Source of the DNA: UBA2137 sp050251555
GTDB taxonomy: Bacteria; Pseudomonadota; Alphaproteobacteria; Micavibrionales; Micavibrionaceae
NCBI GenBank assembly: GCA_050251555.1
Contig: JBFWMN010000048.1
Span: forward strand, 1 to 13,246
Length of the DNA stretch: 13,246 nt
Reading direction: 5' to 3'
The notes under the pieces were generated by a model that was not told where the DNA came from, searched no databases, and was given only the letters and a program-made list of their open reading frames with translations. Positions 6,404 to 13,246 of the stretch are shown here, one piece after another. The position numbers and the translations under genes were made by a program. The first letter of the stretch is position 1; each line of letters starts with the position of its first letter.

Positions 6404-9402
6404 GCGGCTTCTCCCTCATCTGTACCGGATGCGGCGCGCCACTCCAGAATACGTGCCAGATGGTCATATCTGGAATAGGCAGGCTCTTGTTTGGCAAAGG
6501 GTTGGGAGGGATAACCGCGTTGCGGGTCTTGATAGGCGGTCATGAGATTTTCTAAACAGATGCCTGTCTCGGCGACAATTTCTGCGGCCTTGTCACCGCT
6601 ATACATGTCCTTTTTCTCAATACCGTCTTTTGTGCCCAGAAACCAGTAGCCCATATAAGATGTGGTGTTGGGGGTCAGGCCGTTAAAGACAGGTTCTCCT
6701 GATCCGTTCCCTGCCAAAATGTGGCCTTCCAAAGGAAGCTGCGGCAAAAAACCGCAGGAGATGGCGGTCTTTGTAAATTTACCTTGTGAACCTGTCTTAT
6801 AATCAATAACGGCGTACGTGCCGTCTATGTGTTGATCCAGCCTGTCAGCAGTGGCTTCAAAGGAATAGGGCGGCAAATGCAGTTCCCCCTTGGTTTCGGA
6901 ACGGGCAAAGCGGTAGCCTGTTTCACGCCATGCGGTTTCTTCTTTGATAAAGGCGGCGGCGAGGCTCTCCATGCGCGGCCACCAGTCCGCATACAGGGCG
7001 GGATCAGCATAATCACGCTCGAAAATCTCGGCAGCCATACGCATGAAATGTGCCTCTGCATCATCGGGCATATCTTTCGGGAAGGCATGACAAAAGGCAC
7101 TGACGACCGCGTGAATAAAAATACCGCGTTCTCTGGGGCCTGCCTCTTCCTCGTACGGGTCAAGCGGCCGAAGCTTCAAAACGGATTTGGCATAGAGGCC
7201 GTACGGGTCGCGCATGAGAAGTTCGAGTAATGACGCGCTGAAATGTGTGGGGCGCGCCTCTACAGGGGGTACTGGATAAGGCGCAGGGAGAAGGGTGATC
7301 GGCGTCTGGTCATCACGATGCATGGCGCGGGCCAGTTCAAGAAGACGTGTACTCTCATCCGTCTCAAGCGCAAGTCCCGAAGTTTTCAGGAAGATATCAA
7401 GACGCTGAAGCCATCTTGCGGGCACGGTCTGTACGCCCTCGGATTTGAGGGGACGTGTGAAAAGGACGCGAGCGGCTGATGCGCATTGTACGAAATCATG
7501 GGCGCTTAATGTCACCGAGCGTTCGGGCGAAGGAAGACCGAATTGCGCACGCATCGGGCGCGACATCCATGGGTCGGCCTCGGGCAATGCAGGCCAAGTT
7601 CCCTCATTTAAACTGCCCAGAATAAGCAGATCGGTCTGCATCAGACGTGCTTCCAACTGTCCCAGAATCGCTAGGCGTGGATGCGTACCGTATGCGGGTC
7701 GTACAATCAGAGTTCCCATCTGGCTTTTTAAGAAAGAGCCATACAGTTCGGAGATATTCTCATGAAAATGGGCATCAAAAGACTGGAGATTTTCAAGAAG
7801 GTCGGCAAAAAAGTTGGCAGCTTCTTCTCCCGCCTCACCGCGCCAAAGTCTGGCACGTCCGCTTGTTTCGGGATCGCTGGCAATAGCTTCGGCAACTTCC
7901 AGATGGATCTGCATAAGCGATTTGAGCGTAGCACTGTCTTTGCCATACAAGGCAAGACGTAAAGGTTGGATCGTACGCGTAATCTGACTGAGAAAATCTT
8001 GTAAGTGGGACGGCAAAAGCTTCGGATCGTTTAAACAACTTTGCAATTTATGTTCGGACCAGAAACTGCGAAAGGCACTTTTGCGGGCCATCTCCATCGA
8101 TAAATGGCGGGCTTTGGCGCTACTCAAGCCAAAGCGGGCATAAGGATGCTGTAACAAAGAAAAAAGTGAAACGGGCGAAAAGCCGTCGCGGGCGACATGC
8201 AGGATTTTTAAAAGAAAGTCGCCCAGAAGTGTTTGTGAAAGAGGTTTTCCTGCTGAATCATCCAGCATGATGTCCCAGCGGCGCATGTGGGCGTGGACGC
8301 GGGCTGCCAATGCGCGGTCAGGTGTAACAAGAGCGGCGGTTTTGCCGTTATCTTGCGAGAGCGTTTCGCGTAATGCCAAAGCGATAACATGAGCTTCTTC
8401 TTCGGGCGTTTCAGCCTCAATCAGATGAAGGCCGCGAACGGCGGAGGGCTCAGGATGGACCTCGTGATTGGACCAGCTTTGTGAAGTTTCTGCAGGGCGC
8501 ATAACCTCACGCCACAACGTTTCTCTGGCGGCTTGTTCCTGTGTAAGGGCAGGTGCATCGGCCCAATGTGTAACATTCTGATATTTGGCACCCATGCGCT
8601 CAAGAAGGTTTTTCATTGTGAAATGGGGGTGGCCTTCTGCGATAGAACCCCATGTCTTTTCATCCATATGCGTATCAAAGCCCGGCAAAATGACCTCGCC
8701 ACGGGGCAGGCGGGCGATAAGTGCCAGAAGGTCGGCGGTCAAAGGAATAGAGCCTGTCGAACCTGCGGCGATAATAGGCCCTTCAGGGGGTGCTTTTTCC
8801 CATAGCATTAATGTCGCCCGCATCAAACGCGCCCTGCGCTCGGCAGGATCTATAACGCCCCGATCCTCAAGAATTTTTGGCCATTGTTCGCGTAAAATAT
8901 CAAGGAAAGTCAGCGACACTTTCCAGTTTTCAGAGAGATTTTCGGGAACAATCGTTTCCAGTGCATCAAGGCTCAGATCCTCGGTATGCACTTGGTCCAG
9001 TAGTTGCGCGAGCGACCGTGCCATCGAAAGCGCTTGTGGGGTGTTTCCTGAAAAACGCGGCACTTGTAAAATCAGACGTGTGAGAAGAAGGTCGCGCTCG
9101 GCTTGAGAGATTGCGGGCGGAATATCCTCAATATTCAAATCATGCAACGCACTTTGAAAGAGAAGTTCGGACGGATCATATTCGCCCAGAGGGCGCATTT
9201 CGGGTAAGATCAGCGCATCTTTTGTTGCGAGCTCCAAAAACGCACCCTGCAAGTTTCGGCAGGCCCGACGCGTGGGCAGCAGAATTTTGACTTTTGCCAG
9301 TTCGCCATCCTCGCCAAAGCGCGCCAAAAGCCCTGCTGCCAGCGTTCTTAAAAAAGGCTGACTGGCAGGAAGCGTGAAGATGTGGTGGGGGCCTTTACTC
9401 AT
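6400..9402 (-). CDS. addB: Double-strand break repair protein AddB (helicase-like/nuclease subunit)
   Basis: AddB partners AddA in processing double-strand breaks. The N-terminal part has the helicase-like fold but no Walker A (KILLPTRRACRNL stands near its place). The C-terminal nuclease domain carries His764, ADR with Asp853, and DYKTG with Asp867 and Lys869. There is no CxxC or other cysteine cluster, so it lacks the iron-sulfur staple of Bacillus-type AddB; both absences are normal for the alphaproteobacterial type. The frame stays open upstream to an ATG at 9465, but I choose the ATG at 9402 (1000 aa, beginning MSKGPHH). It forms an ATGA overlap with the stop of the preceding gene, matches the next junction in the operon, and avoids a 21-residue extension of low-complexity, basic sequence. 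A GAGGAGG lies 16 nt upstream, rather far for a ribosome-binding site. Confidence 0.95.
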   Translation of the reverse strand: MSKGPHHIFTLPASQPFLRTLAAGLLARFGEDGELAKVKILLPTRRACRNLQGAFLELATKDALILPEMRPLGEYDPSELLFQSALHDLNIEDIPPAISQAERDLLLTRLILQVPRFSGNTPQALSMARSLAQLLDQVHTEDLSLDALETIVPENLSENWKVSLTFLDILREQWPKILEDRGVIDPAERRARLMRATLMLWEKAPPEGPIIAAGSTGSIPLTADLLALIARLPRGEVILPGFDTHMDEKTWGSIAEGHPHFTMKNLLERMGAKYQNVTHWADAPALTQEQAARETLWREVMRPAETSQSWSNHEVHPEPSAVRGLHLIEAETPEEEAHVIALALRETLSQDNGKTAALVTPDRALAARVHAHMRRWDIMLDDSAGKPLSQTLLGDFLLKILHVARDGFSPVSLFSLLQHPYARFGLSSAKARHLSMEMARKSAFRSFWSEHKLQSCLNDPKLLPSHLQDFLSQITRTIQPLRLALYGKDSATLKSLMQIHLEVAEAIASDPETSGRARLWRGEAGEEAANFFADLLENLQSFDAHFHENISELYGSFLKSQMGTLIVRPAYGTHPRLAILGQLEARLMQTDLLILGSLNEGTWPALPEADPWMSRPMRAQFGLPSPERSVTLSAHDFVQCASAARVLFTRPLKSEGVQTVPARWLQRLDIFLKTSGLALETDESTRLLELARAMHRDDQTPITLLPAPYPVPPVEARPTHFSASLLELLMRDPYGLYAKSVLKLRPLDPYEEEAGPRERGIFIHAVVSAFCHAFPKDMPDDAEAHFMRMAAEIFERDYADPALYADWWPRMESLAAAFIKEETAWRETGYRFARSETKGELHLPPYSFEATADRLDQHIDGTYAVIDYKTGSQGKFTKTAISCGFLPQLPLEGHILAGNGSGEPVFNGLTPNTTSYMGYWFLGTKDGIEKKDMYSGDKAAEIVAETGICLENLMTAYQDPQRGYPSQPFAKQEPAYSRYDHLARILEWRAASGTDEGEAA
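6411..6416 (-). promoter_or_regulatory. Ribosome-binding site of addA
   Basis: On the minus strand AGGGAG lies 7 nt before the addA ATG (6403-6401), inside the 3' end of addB. This supports the chosen start and suggests that addA can recruit ribosomes itself as well as by coupling through the ATGA overlap. It is one of the few clear Shine-Dalgarno sequences in the window. Confidence 0.6.
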
Positions 9403-10124
9403 TTTGCTTGTTGCAATGCCTCCTCGACCGCCATGTATTCGTCGGGGGTGGAGATGTGATGCCAAGGATTATTATGGACCATGCCGTATAAGCGCCCCTT
9501 TGCCTCGGCTTCATCCATGCATCTTAAAAATGAAAATGCGCCGTCCGGTGTGCCGGCAAAAACGGCAGGATTGACGATACGTACACCTGCAAACATATAG
9601 GGCCCTGTGCGTTCCTTGTTTCGTACGGCACGCCCCGCCGCATCCAAATCATAATCTCCGACTCCTCTGGTCAGGATCATGGAGGAGACGGGCTGCAACA
9701 TCAGCAGAATGTCCGCATCCACCACATTCCACATCTTCCCAAGCTCAATAAAAGCTTGGCTATTTTGTGTATCTTCCCAAAAAGCATCACCATTGACTGC
9801 ATAAAAAGGTTTGTCAGCATCCAGAAGCGGTAAACCTTTCTTGAGGCCGCCGCCTGTTTCCAGCAACTCTTCTTCGTCGGAAAAGCTGATGGCGATATCC
9901 GTACGTGTCGCTAAATGCTGTCTGAGCTGGTCGCCGCGATGGTGAAGATTGATAACGGCTTGTTTGACACCTGCAGCAACAAGCTTATCCAGAATATGAT
10001 CAATGACGGCTTTGCCTGCAACAGGCACCATGGGTTTGGGCATCATATCGGTATAAGGGCGCAAGCGACTTCCTATGCCTGCCGCTAAAATAAATGCCTG
10101 ATCTGGAATATTTATTCTATTCAT
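9399..10124 (-). CDS. MurU-like sugar-1-phosphate nucleotidyltransferase
   Basis: This 241-aa protein is a Rossmann-type nucleotidyltransferase that would make an NDP-sugar from a sugar-1-phosphate and an NTP. Motifs seen: LAAGIGSRLRPYT with Arg20, then PKPMVPV with Lys30 for nucleotide binding, LLETGGGLK (87-95) for sugar and phosphate contact, and VNGDAF with Asp113 for the metal ion. The closest named family is MurU (N-acetylmuramate-1-phosphate uridylyltransferase), which recycles cell-wall muramate together with the kinase AmgK. That identity rests on motif pattern and the tsaE-addB context; another hexose-1-phosphate is possible. No amgK lies beside it. It begins 12 nt after the tsaE stop with no visible Shine-Dalgarno, so reinitiation after tsaE is likely. 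Its stop overlaps the addB ATG by 4 nt. Confidence 0.85.
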   Translation of the reverse strand: MNRINIPDQAFILAAGIGSRLRPYTDMMPKPMVPVAGKAVIDHILDKLVAAGVKQAVINLHHRGDQLRQHLATRTDIAISFSDEEELLETGGGLKKGLPLLDADKPFYAVNGDAFWEDTQNSQAFIELGKMWNVVDADILLMLQPVSSMILTRGVGDYDLDAAGRAVRNKERTGPYMFAGVRIVNPAVFAGTPDGAFSFLRCMDEAEAKGRLYGMVHNNPWHHISTPDEYMAVEEALQQAK

Positions 10125-10136
10125 ATCTATTTGTTT

Positions 10137-10559
10137 TTATTTTAATTTTATGGTTATGGTTCGACCATCATTGTCAGGTGTGATCGTGATGATACGCATG
10201 TTTTTTTGTAAATGTGCAGGCAGGTTTTCGGGCCATTCAATCACACATATTCCCGAACCCGCAATCTCTTCCCATCCCGCTTCGTAAATTTCGTCAGGGT
10301 CTTCCATACGGTAAAGATCAAAATGCCATAGCGGCCCTTTTGATGTTTCATACGTCTGAACAAGGGTGAAAGTCGGACTGGGCACATTGAGCTGTTCATC
10401 GGCGCATAAAGCACGAATCAGAGCCCTCGCAAATGTTGATTTTCCTGCGCCTAGAGGGCCGGAAAGTCCGATAATGTCGCCTTTATCGACATTATCCGCA
10501 AAAGATCTCGCGTGTAGGATGGTCGCATTTTCATCGGCAAGGAAAAGGGCGTTTGTCAT
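10137..10559 (-). CDS. tsaE: tRNA threonylcarbamoyladenosine synthesis ATPase TsaE
   Basis: TsaE is the small P-loop ATPase that supports TsaB-TsaD in making t6A at position 37 of ANN-decoding tRNAs. The 140-aa protein shows GPLGAGKST (Walker A, residues 34-42), VPSPTFTLVQTY and the LWHFDLYR motif, then EIYEAGWEE and the ICVIEWPE strand, all in family order. Length is in the usual 140-160 aa range. The frame is open up to a TTG at 10622, but I choose the ATG at 10559. It gives the normal N-terminus, and a -10-like TAATAT ends 7 nt before it, which suggests a leaderless mRNA; no Shine-Dalgarno is present. It is the first gene of the reverse operon and is divergent from the divL-like gene. Confidence 0.95.
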   Translation of the reverse strand: MTNALFLADENATILHARSFADNVDKGDIIGLSGPLGAGKSTFARALIRALCADEQLNVPSPTFTLVQTYETSKGPLWHFDLYRMEDPDEIYEAGWEEIAGSGICVIEWPENLPAHLQKNMRIITITPDNDGRTITIKLK

Positions 10560-10566
10560 GGCGCTT

Positions 10567-10595
10567 ATATTAGGCAAGGAGGCGAGGAGCGGCAA
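10567..10595 (-). promoter_or_regulatory. Promoter candidate for the tsaE-murU-addB-addA operon
   Basis: On the minus strand TTGCCG (10595-10590), a 17-nt spacer and TAATAT (10572-10567) make a sigma-70-like pair, each with 4 of 6 consensus bases. With the normal 6-7 nt distance the start of transcription falls at the A of the tsaE ATG (10559), giving a leaderless message. A shifted -10, TATAAG, would start transcription inside the gene and fits the reading frame less well. Confidence 0.4.
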
Positions 10596-10609
10596 GCCGG
10601 ATTCATGAC

Positions 10610-10638
10610 TTGTCACTGGCAAATCTTATTCGTAGACT
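10610..10638 (+). promoter_or_regulatory. Promoter candidate for the divL-like gene
   Basis: TTGTCA (10610-10615, 5 of 6 consensus bases), a 17-nt spacer and TAGACT (10633-10638, 4 of 6) are placed about 55 nt before the ATG at 10693. Transcription would start near 10645, and the leader would begin with a small hairpin, GAGGG-TTGC-CCCTC (10647-10660). The -35 is 14 bp from the -35 of the opposite tsaE promoter. Confidence 0.45.
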
Positions 10639-10692
10639 ATCGCCGTGAGGGTTGCCCCTCGGATGTCACTCCGATTTTCTGATATTTAAGAG

Positions 10693-12969
10693 ATGTTCCC
10701 GTTTCTATCGAAAACAGCCAACAGCAATAAATCCCGCGAGGATGAACAGCTTCGTGCCTTTTTGGACGGATGCCCTGCCGAATATATCGGCTGGGATGCG
10801 CATGGTGCGTTTCTTTATAGTCCGGGCTTTGCGGCCTTATTCGGGATCTCTGAATTTTCCGGCCTGACGGATTTGCAAAACGCGCTGGGACCATCTGATG
10901 CCGCTGCCTTTGAAAATCTGGTGAGCCGCTATGAGCGGGAGCGCCGTCCGCTGGAACTGACGGTGACGAACATTCGTGAGCGAAAAATCCGTCTACTGTT
11001 ACGCTGGGGCGAAATTGCCGGTGAGGTTCTCAATATTTTATGGGCGGAAGATGTCACGAAACTGTTGGAAGATAACGAGGTTTTAAAAGCCCGCCTAGAA
11101 GAAGCCCGTCGTCAGGAAGATATGATGGCGGAAGCGTTGGGGGCCTCTGCCAGTGCCGTTGTGATGTATGGCGCGGATGGCGAAATGTTTTGGTGCAATG
11201 CTCCTTATGCCGCCTTTTTCGGGCTGGATGCCGCTGAAGCGATTGCGACGAAGGCGCAACCTATCCTCAAAGCCACCTCGGCAGCGCGCAAGATCGATAT
11301 GCAAAAATCCGTCACCGATGCGCTGGCGACAGGTCAGGACGATACATTTCAGGCAACATCGGTGATTTCAGGGGAGCGCAAACGCTTCGACATTTATCTA
11401 AAGCCTTTACCCAACAAGGATTTTGTCATTGCGCTTTATGATGACAAAACGCAGGACGAAACCACCCAGAGCGAGGGTAAGCGTACAATCTCTGCCTATC
11501 ACGAGCTGTTAGAGAATATGCAGACGGCGGTCGCATTGTTTGATGCCGAACAGCGTTTGAATTTTTACAATCATGCCTTTGCCCGTCTGTGGCATTTGGA
11601 AGAAGCCTATTTGAATGGCTCTCCCAAATTCGGCGACATACTGGAAAAGCTGCGTGAATCGCGCCGCCTGCCTGAACAAGCCGATTTCCGTACCTATAAA
11701 AAAGGCTGGATTGATCGTTTTACCAATCTCATGTCTGCCACAACCGATATGATTGTCCTGCCTGACGGGACGGTTTTACGGGGGCAAACCATTCCCAATC
11801 CGACAGGCGGATTGATGATGATGTTTGAAGACGTCACGACCAATCTGGAGCTGGAATCTTCTTACAACACGCTCATAGCCGTGCAAAGAGAAACGCTCGA
11901 CAATCTCTCCGAAGGGGTTGTGGTGGTTGGCGGTGATGGGCGCGTCAAGCTCTACAACCCGACTTATATGGAGCTTTGGGGTTTAAACCCCGAGGATCTG
12001 GATGGTGAGCCGCATATGTCGCGTATCGCCGACCGCGTCCGCCGCTTTTTTGATGAAGAGCGCTGGGTTGATCGCTATGACCGTCTGGTAAAAATCCTGC
12101 AGGAACGCAAAGAGGCAACCGATACAATCCGCCGTACAGACGGGAAAATCCTGTCATTCTCGGCAGTACCTCTGCCTGACGGGGGTGCTTTGTTTGCCTA
12201 TACGGATATTACGGATTCGATCACCGTGCAGGCGGCGCTTCGCGAGAAAAACCGCGCACTCGAAACAGCCGAAAAACTGAAGACGGAATTTCTGGCGAAA
12301 GTCTCCTATCAGTTGCGGACACCGTTAAACGCAATTATCGGCTTTAACGAAATTCTGGCAGGGGAATTTTTCGGGCCATTGAATGAAAAACAAAAAGAAT
12401 ACACGGAAGTGATTTCCGAGGCGGGTGATCGTCTGAAGCAACTGATCGACGATATCCTGGATTTGACTTCGATTGAGGCAGGTGTACTGGAATTGCGCCG
12501 CGAGAAAATGAATCTTGCCAAACTCGTCGATTCCGTTGCCGATATTGCTGCCGAATGGGCCATGTCCAAACAGATCAAACTGACATTTTCCTCCGCACCC
12601 AAATTGGGTGAGGGTATATTGGATAAGCAACGTATTCGCCAGTGCCTGATGCATTTGATCCGCAATGCCATTGAGCACACGCCCGACAAGGGCAAGATCA
12701 AGGTCACGGCGACGCGTGAAGATGATGTTCTTGAATTGCGCGTAGTTGATAATGGTTCGGGTATCCCTGAAGAAGAAAAAGAGCGGATTTTCCGCCCCTT
12801 TGAAAAAGGCGTTCAGGGAATGGATGAGGGTAGCAGTGCCTCACAGGGCGGTGCGGGTCTTGGATTGTCTCTTGTGAAAAACATTGTCGAGCTTCACGGC
12901 GGGACGATCGAGATTGAAGAGGCCAAGGATAAAGGTACGGTGATGGTGATGCGCCTGCCTGTTGCCTAA
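10693..12969 (+). CDS. divL: DivL-like tyrosine pseudo-histidine kinase with four PAS-like domains
   Basis: In Caulobacter, DivL is a cell-cycle regulator that senses the phosphorylation state of DivK and controls the CckA-ChpT-CtrA phosphorelay rather than acting as an ordinary kinase. This 758-aa protein has PAS-like modules at about 28-125, 147-255, 272-385 (PAS_7-like) and 402-515, a coiled linker, then HisKA and HATPase_c. The H-box reads VSYQLRTPLNAIIGF, with Tyr539 where a kinase has His; Caulobacter DivL has Tyr550 there and is of similar length. ATP-binding boxes are intact: N-box Asn658, G1 DNGSG (686-690), G2 GGAGLGLS (719-726). No N-terminal membrane segment is visible. An in-frame TAA 6 nt upstream bounds the start; no good Shine-Dalgarno precedes the ATG. 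It is divergent from tsaE, an arrangement I recall around divL in other alphaproteobacteria. The main alternative is an unrelated PAS kinase that lost its His. Confidence 0.85.
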   Translation: MFPFLSKTANSNKSREDEQLRAFLDGCPAEYIGWDAHGAFLYSPGFAALFGISEFSGLTDLQNALGPSDAAAFENLVSRYERERRPLELTVTNIRERKIRLLLRWGEIAGEVLNILWAEDVTKLLEDNEVLKARLEEARRQEDMMAEALGASASAVVMYGADGEMFWCNAPYAAFFGLDAAEAIATKAQPILKATSAARKIDMQKSVTDALATGQDDTFQATSVISGERKRFDIYLKPLPNKDFVIALYDDKTQDETTQSEGKRTISAYHELLENMQTAVALFDAEQRLNFYNHAFARLWHLEEAYLNGSPKFGDILEKLRESRRLPEQADFRTYKKGWIDRFTNLMSATTDMIVLPDGTVLRGQTIPNPTGGLMMMFEDVTTNLELESSYNTLIAVQRETLDNLSEGVVVVGGDGRVKLYNPTYMELWGLNPEDLDGEPHMSRIADRVRRFFDEERWVDRYDRLVKILQERKEATDTIRRTDGKILSFSAVPLPDGGALFAYTDITDSITVQAALREKNRALETAEKLKTEFLAKVSYQLRTPLNAIIGFNEILAGEFFGPLNEKQKEYTEVISEAGDRLKQLIDDILDLTSIEAGVLELRREKMNLAKLVDSVADIAAEWAMSKQIKLTFSSAPKLGEGILDKQRIRQCLMHLIRNAIEHTPDKGKIKVTATREDDVLELRVVDNGSGIPEEEKERIFRPFEKGVQGMDEGSSASQGGAGLGLSLVKNIVELHGGTIEIEEAKDKGTVMVMRLPVA

Positions 12970-13002
12970 GCGGCCCTTGCCATTTTTACATCAATTAGAG
13001 AC

Positions 13003-13031
13003 TTGATTTTCTCGGCTTGTGCGGCTAGAGC
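13003..13031 (+). promoter_or_regulatory. Promoter candidate for tRNA-Gly
   Basis: TTGATTT (13003-13009), a 14-nt spacer and GCTAGAGC (13024-13031) fit the Caulobacter-type pattern with one mismatch in the -10. Transcription would start near 13038, about 15 nt before the mature tRNA. No terminator is visible after the divL-like stop at 12969, so read-through from that gene could add to tRNA expression. Confidence 0.45.
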
Positions 13032-13052
13032 TATTCTCCATCGCATAAGCAT

Positions 13053-13126
13053 GCGGGTGTAGCTTAATGGTAAAGCTCCAGCCTTCCAAGCTGGCCACGT
13101 GGGTTCGATTCCCATCACCCGCTCCA
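13053..13126 (+). tRNA. tRNA-Gly (anticodon TCC)
   Basis: A complete 74-nt cloverleaf including an encoded CCA end. The acceptor stem is GCGGGTG/CACCCGC with discriminator T, as usual for glycine. The D arm is GCTT-AATGGTA-AAGC. The anticodon arm is CCAGC-CTTCCAA-GCTGG with anticodon TCC, reading GGA (and GGG by wobble). The variable loop is CCAC, and the T arm is GTGGG-TTCGATT-CCCAT with one G-T pair. There is no intron and no mismatch in the acceptor or anticodon stems, so it should be functional. Confidence 0.97.
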
Positions 13127-13246
13127 TTTTCCCTCTGAAAAACTAGTGTTCTAATCTTGCCTTAGCTTTTATAGTTAGGTTGGTTTGGAAGGTTGCTCTT
13201 CACACAGCGGAAGAAGAACATTCATAACTAACGCAGCTCGTAAGAT

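Noticed and set aside
10560..10622. A 21-residue N-terminal extension of TsaE starting from TTG at 10622.
   Set aside because: It has no Shine-Dalgarno, it adds sequence not typical of the family, and the promoter candidate lies within it.
10675..10689. TTTT-N7-TTAA just before the divL-like start, resembling the CtrA site TTAA-N7-TTAA.
   Set aside because: Only one half-site is exact and the other lacks both A bases, so in AT-rich leader sequence this is too weak to call.
13192..13219. Imperfect inverted repeat GTTGCTCTTC / GAAGAAGAAC with an 8-nt loop after the tRNA.
   Set aside because: Only 8 of 10 positions pair and no T-run follows, so it does not support a terminator or an operator.
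13175..13246. A reverse frame open from the window edge to a TAA at 13175-13177 (23 codons), possibly the end of a gene cut by the edge.
   Set aside because: Such a short open stretch is expected by chance and shows no motif. No terminator follows its stop.

Overview
The window looks like a stretch of alphaproteobacterial chromosome of moderate GC content. The evidence is the alphaproteobacterial AddB-AddA pair in the order tsaE - nucleotidyltransferase - addB - addA, a DivL-like multi-PAS sensor kinase whose phosphoacceptor histidine is a tyrosine, and promoter-like sequences close to the Caulobacter housekeeping pattern (TTGACGS, 10-14 nt, GCTANAWC). I cannot name the genus. Almost all of the DNA is accounted for by ordinary chromosomal genes. 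I see no insertion sequence, phage, CRISPR array or toxin-antitoxin pair.

Layout. Positions 1-99 hold a promoter-like sequence bracketed by two perfect inverted repeats. It lies ahead of a forward gene (100-951) whose protein reads as a remote, catalytically altered relative of the SAM hydrolase/halogenase (DUF62) superfamily. This gene converges on a five-gene reverse operon and shares a compact bidirectional terminator with it (977-1001). In transcription order, the operon on the minus strand is tsaE (tRNA t6A synthesis), a MurU-like sugar-1-phosphate nucleotidyltransferase, addB, addA (double-strand-break end-processing helicase-nuclease) and a membrane O-antigen ligase/polymerase-family protein. 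Three of the four junctions overlap (4, 4 and 8 nt), so translational coupling is likely. The amgK-type kinase that I would expect between tsaE and murU is missing.

Upstream of tsaE is a 133-nt divergent intergenic region with back-to-back promoter candidates. The reverse one would give a leaderless tsaE mRNA. The forward one drives the divL-like gene (10693-12969), which encodes four PAS-like modules, a tyrosine-type HisKA domain and an intact HATPase_c domain. A tRNA-Gly(TCC) gene with its own promoter-like sequence follows (13053-13126). The last 120 bases hold nothing I can assign with confidence.

The genes serve several roles: genome maintenance (AddAB), translation fidelity (TsaE, tRNA-Gly), envelope sugar metabolism (MurU-like, O-antigen ligase-like) and cell-cycle signalling (DivL-like). 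The most unusual points are the altered catalytic positions in the first protein, the tyrosine pseudo-histidine kinase, the missing amgK and the coupling of a glycan ligase/polymerase to addA.
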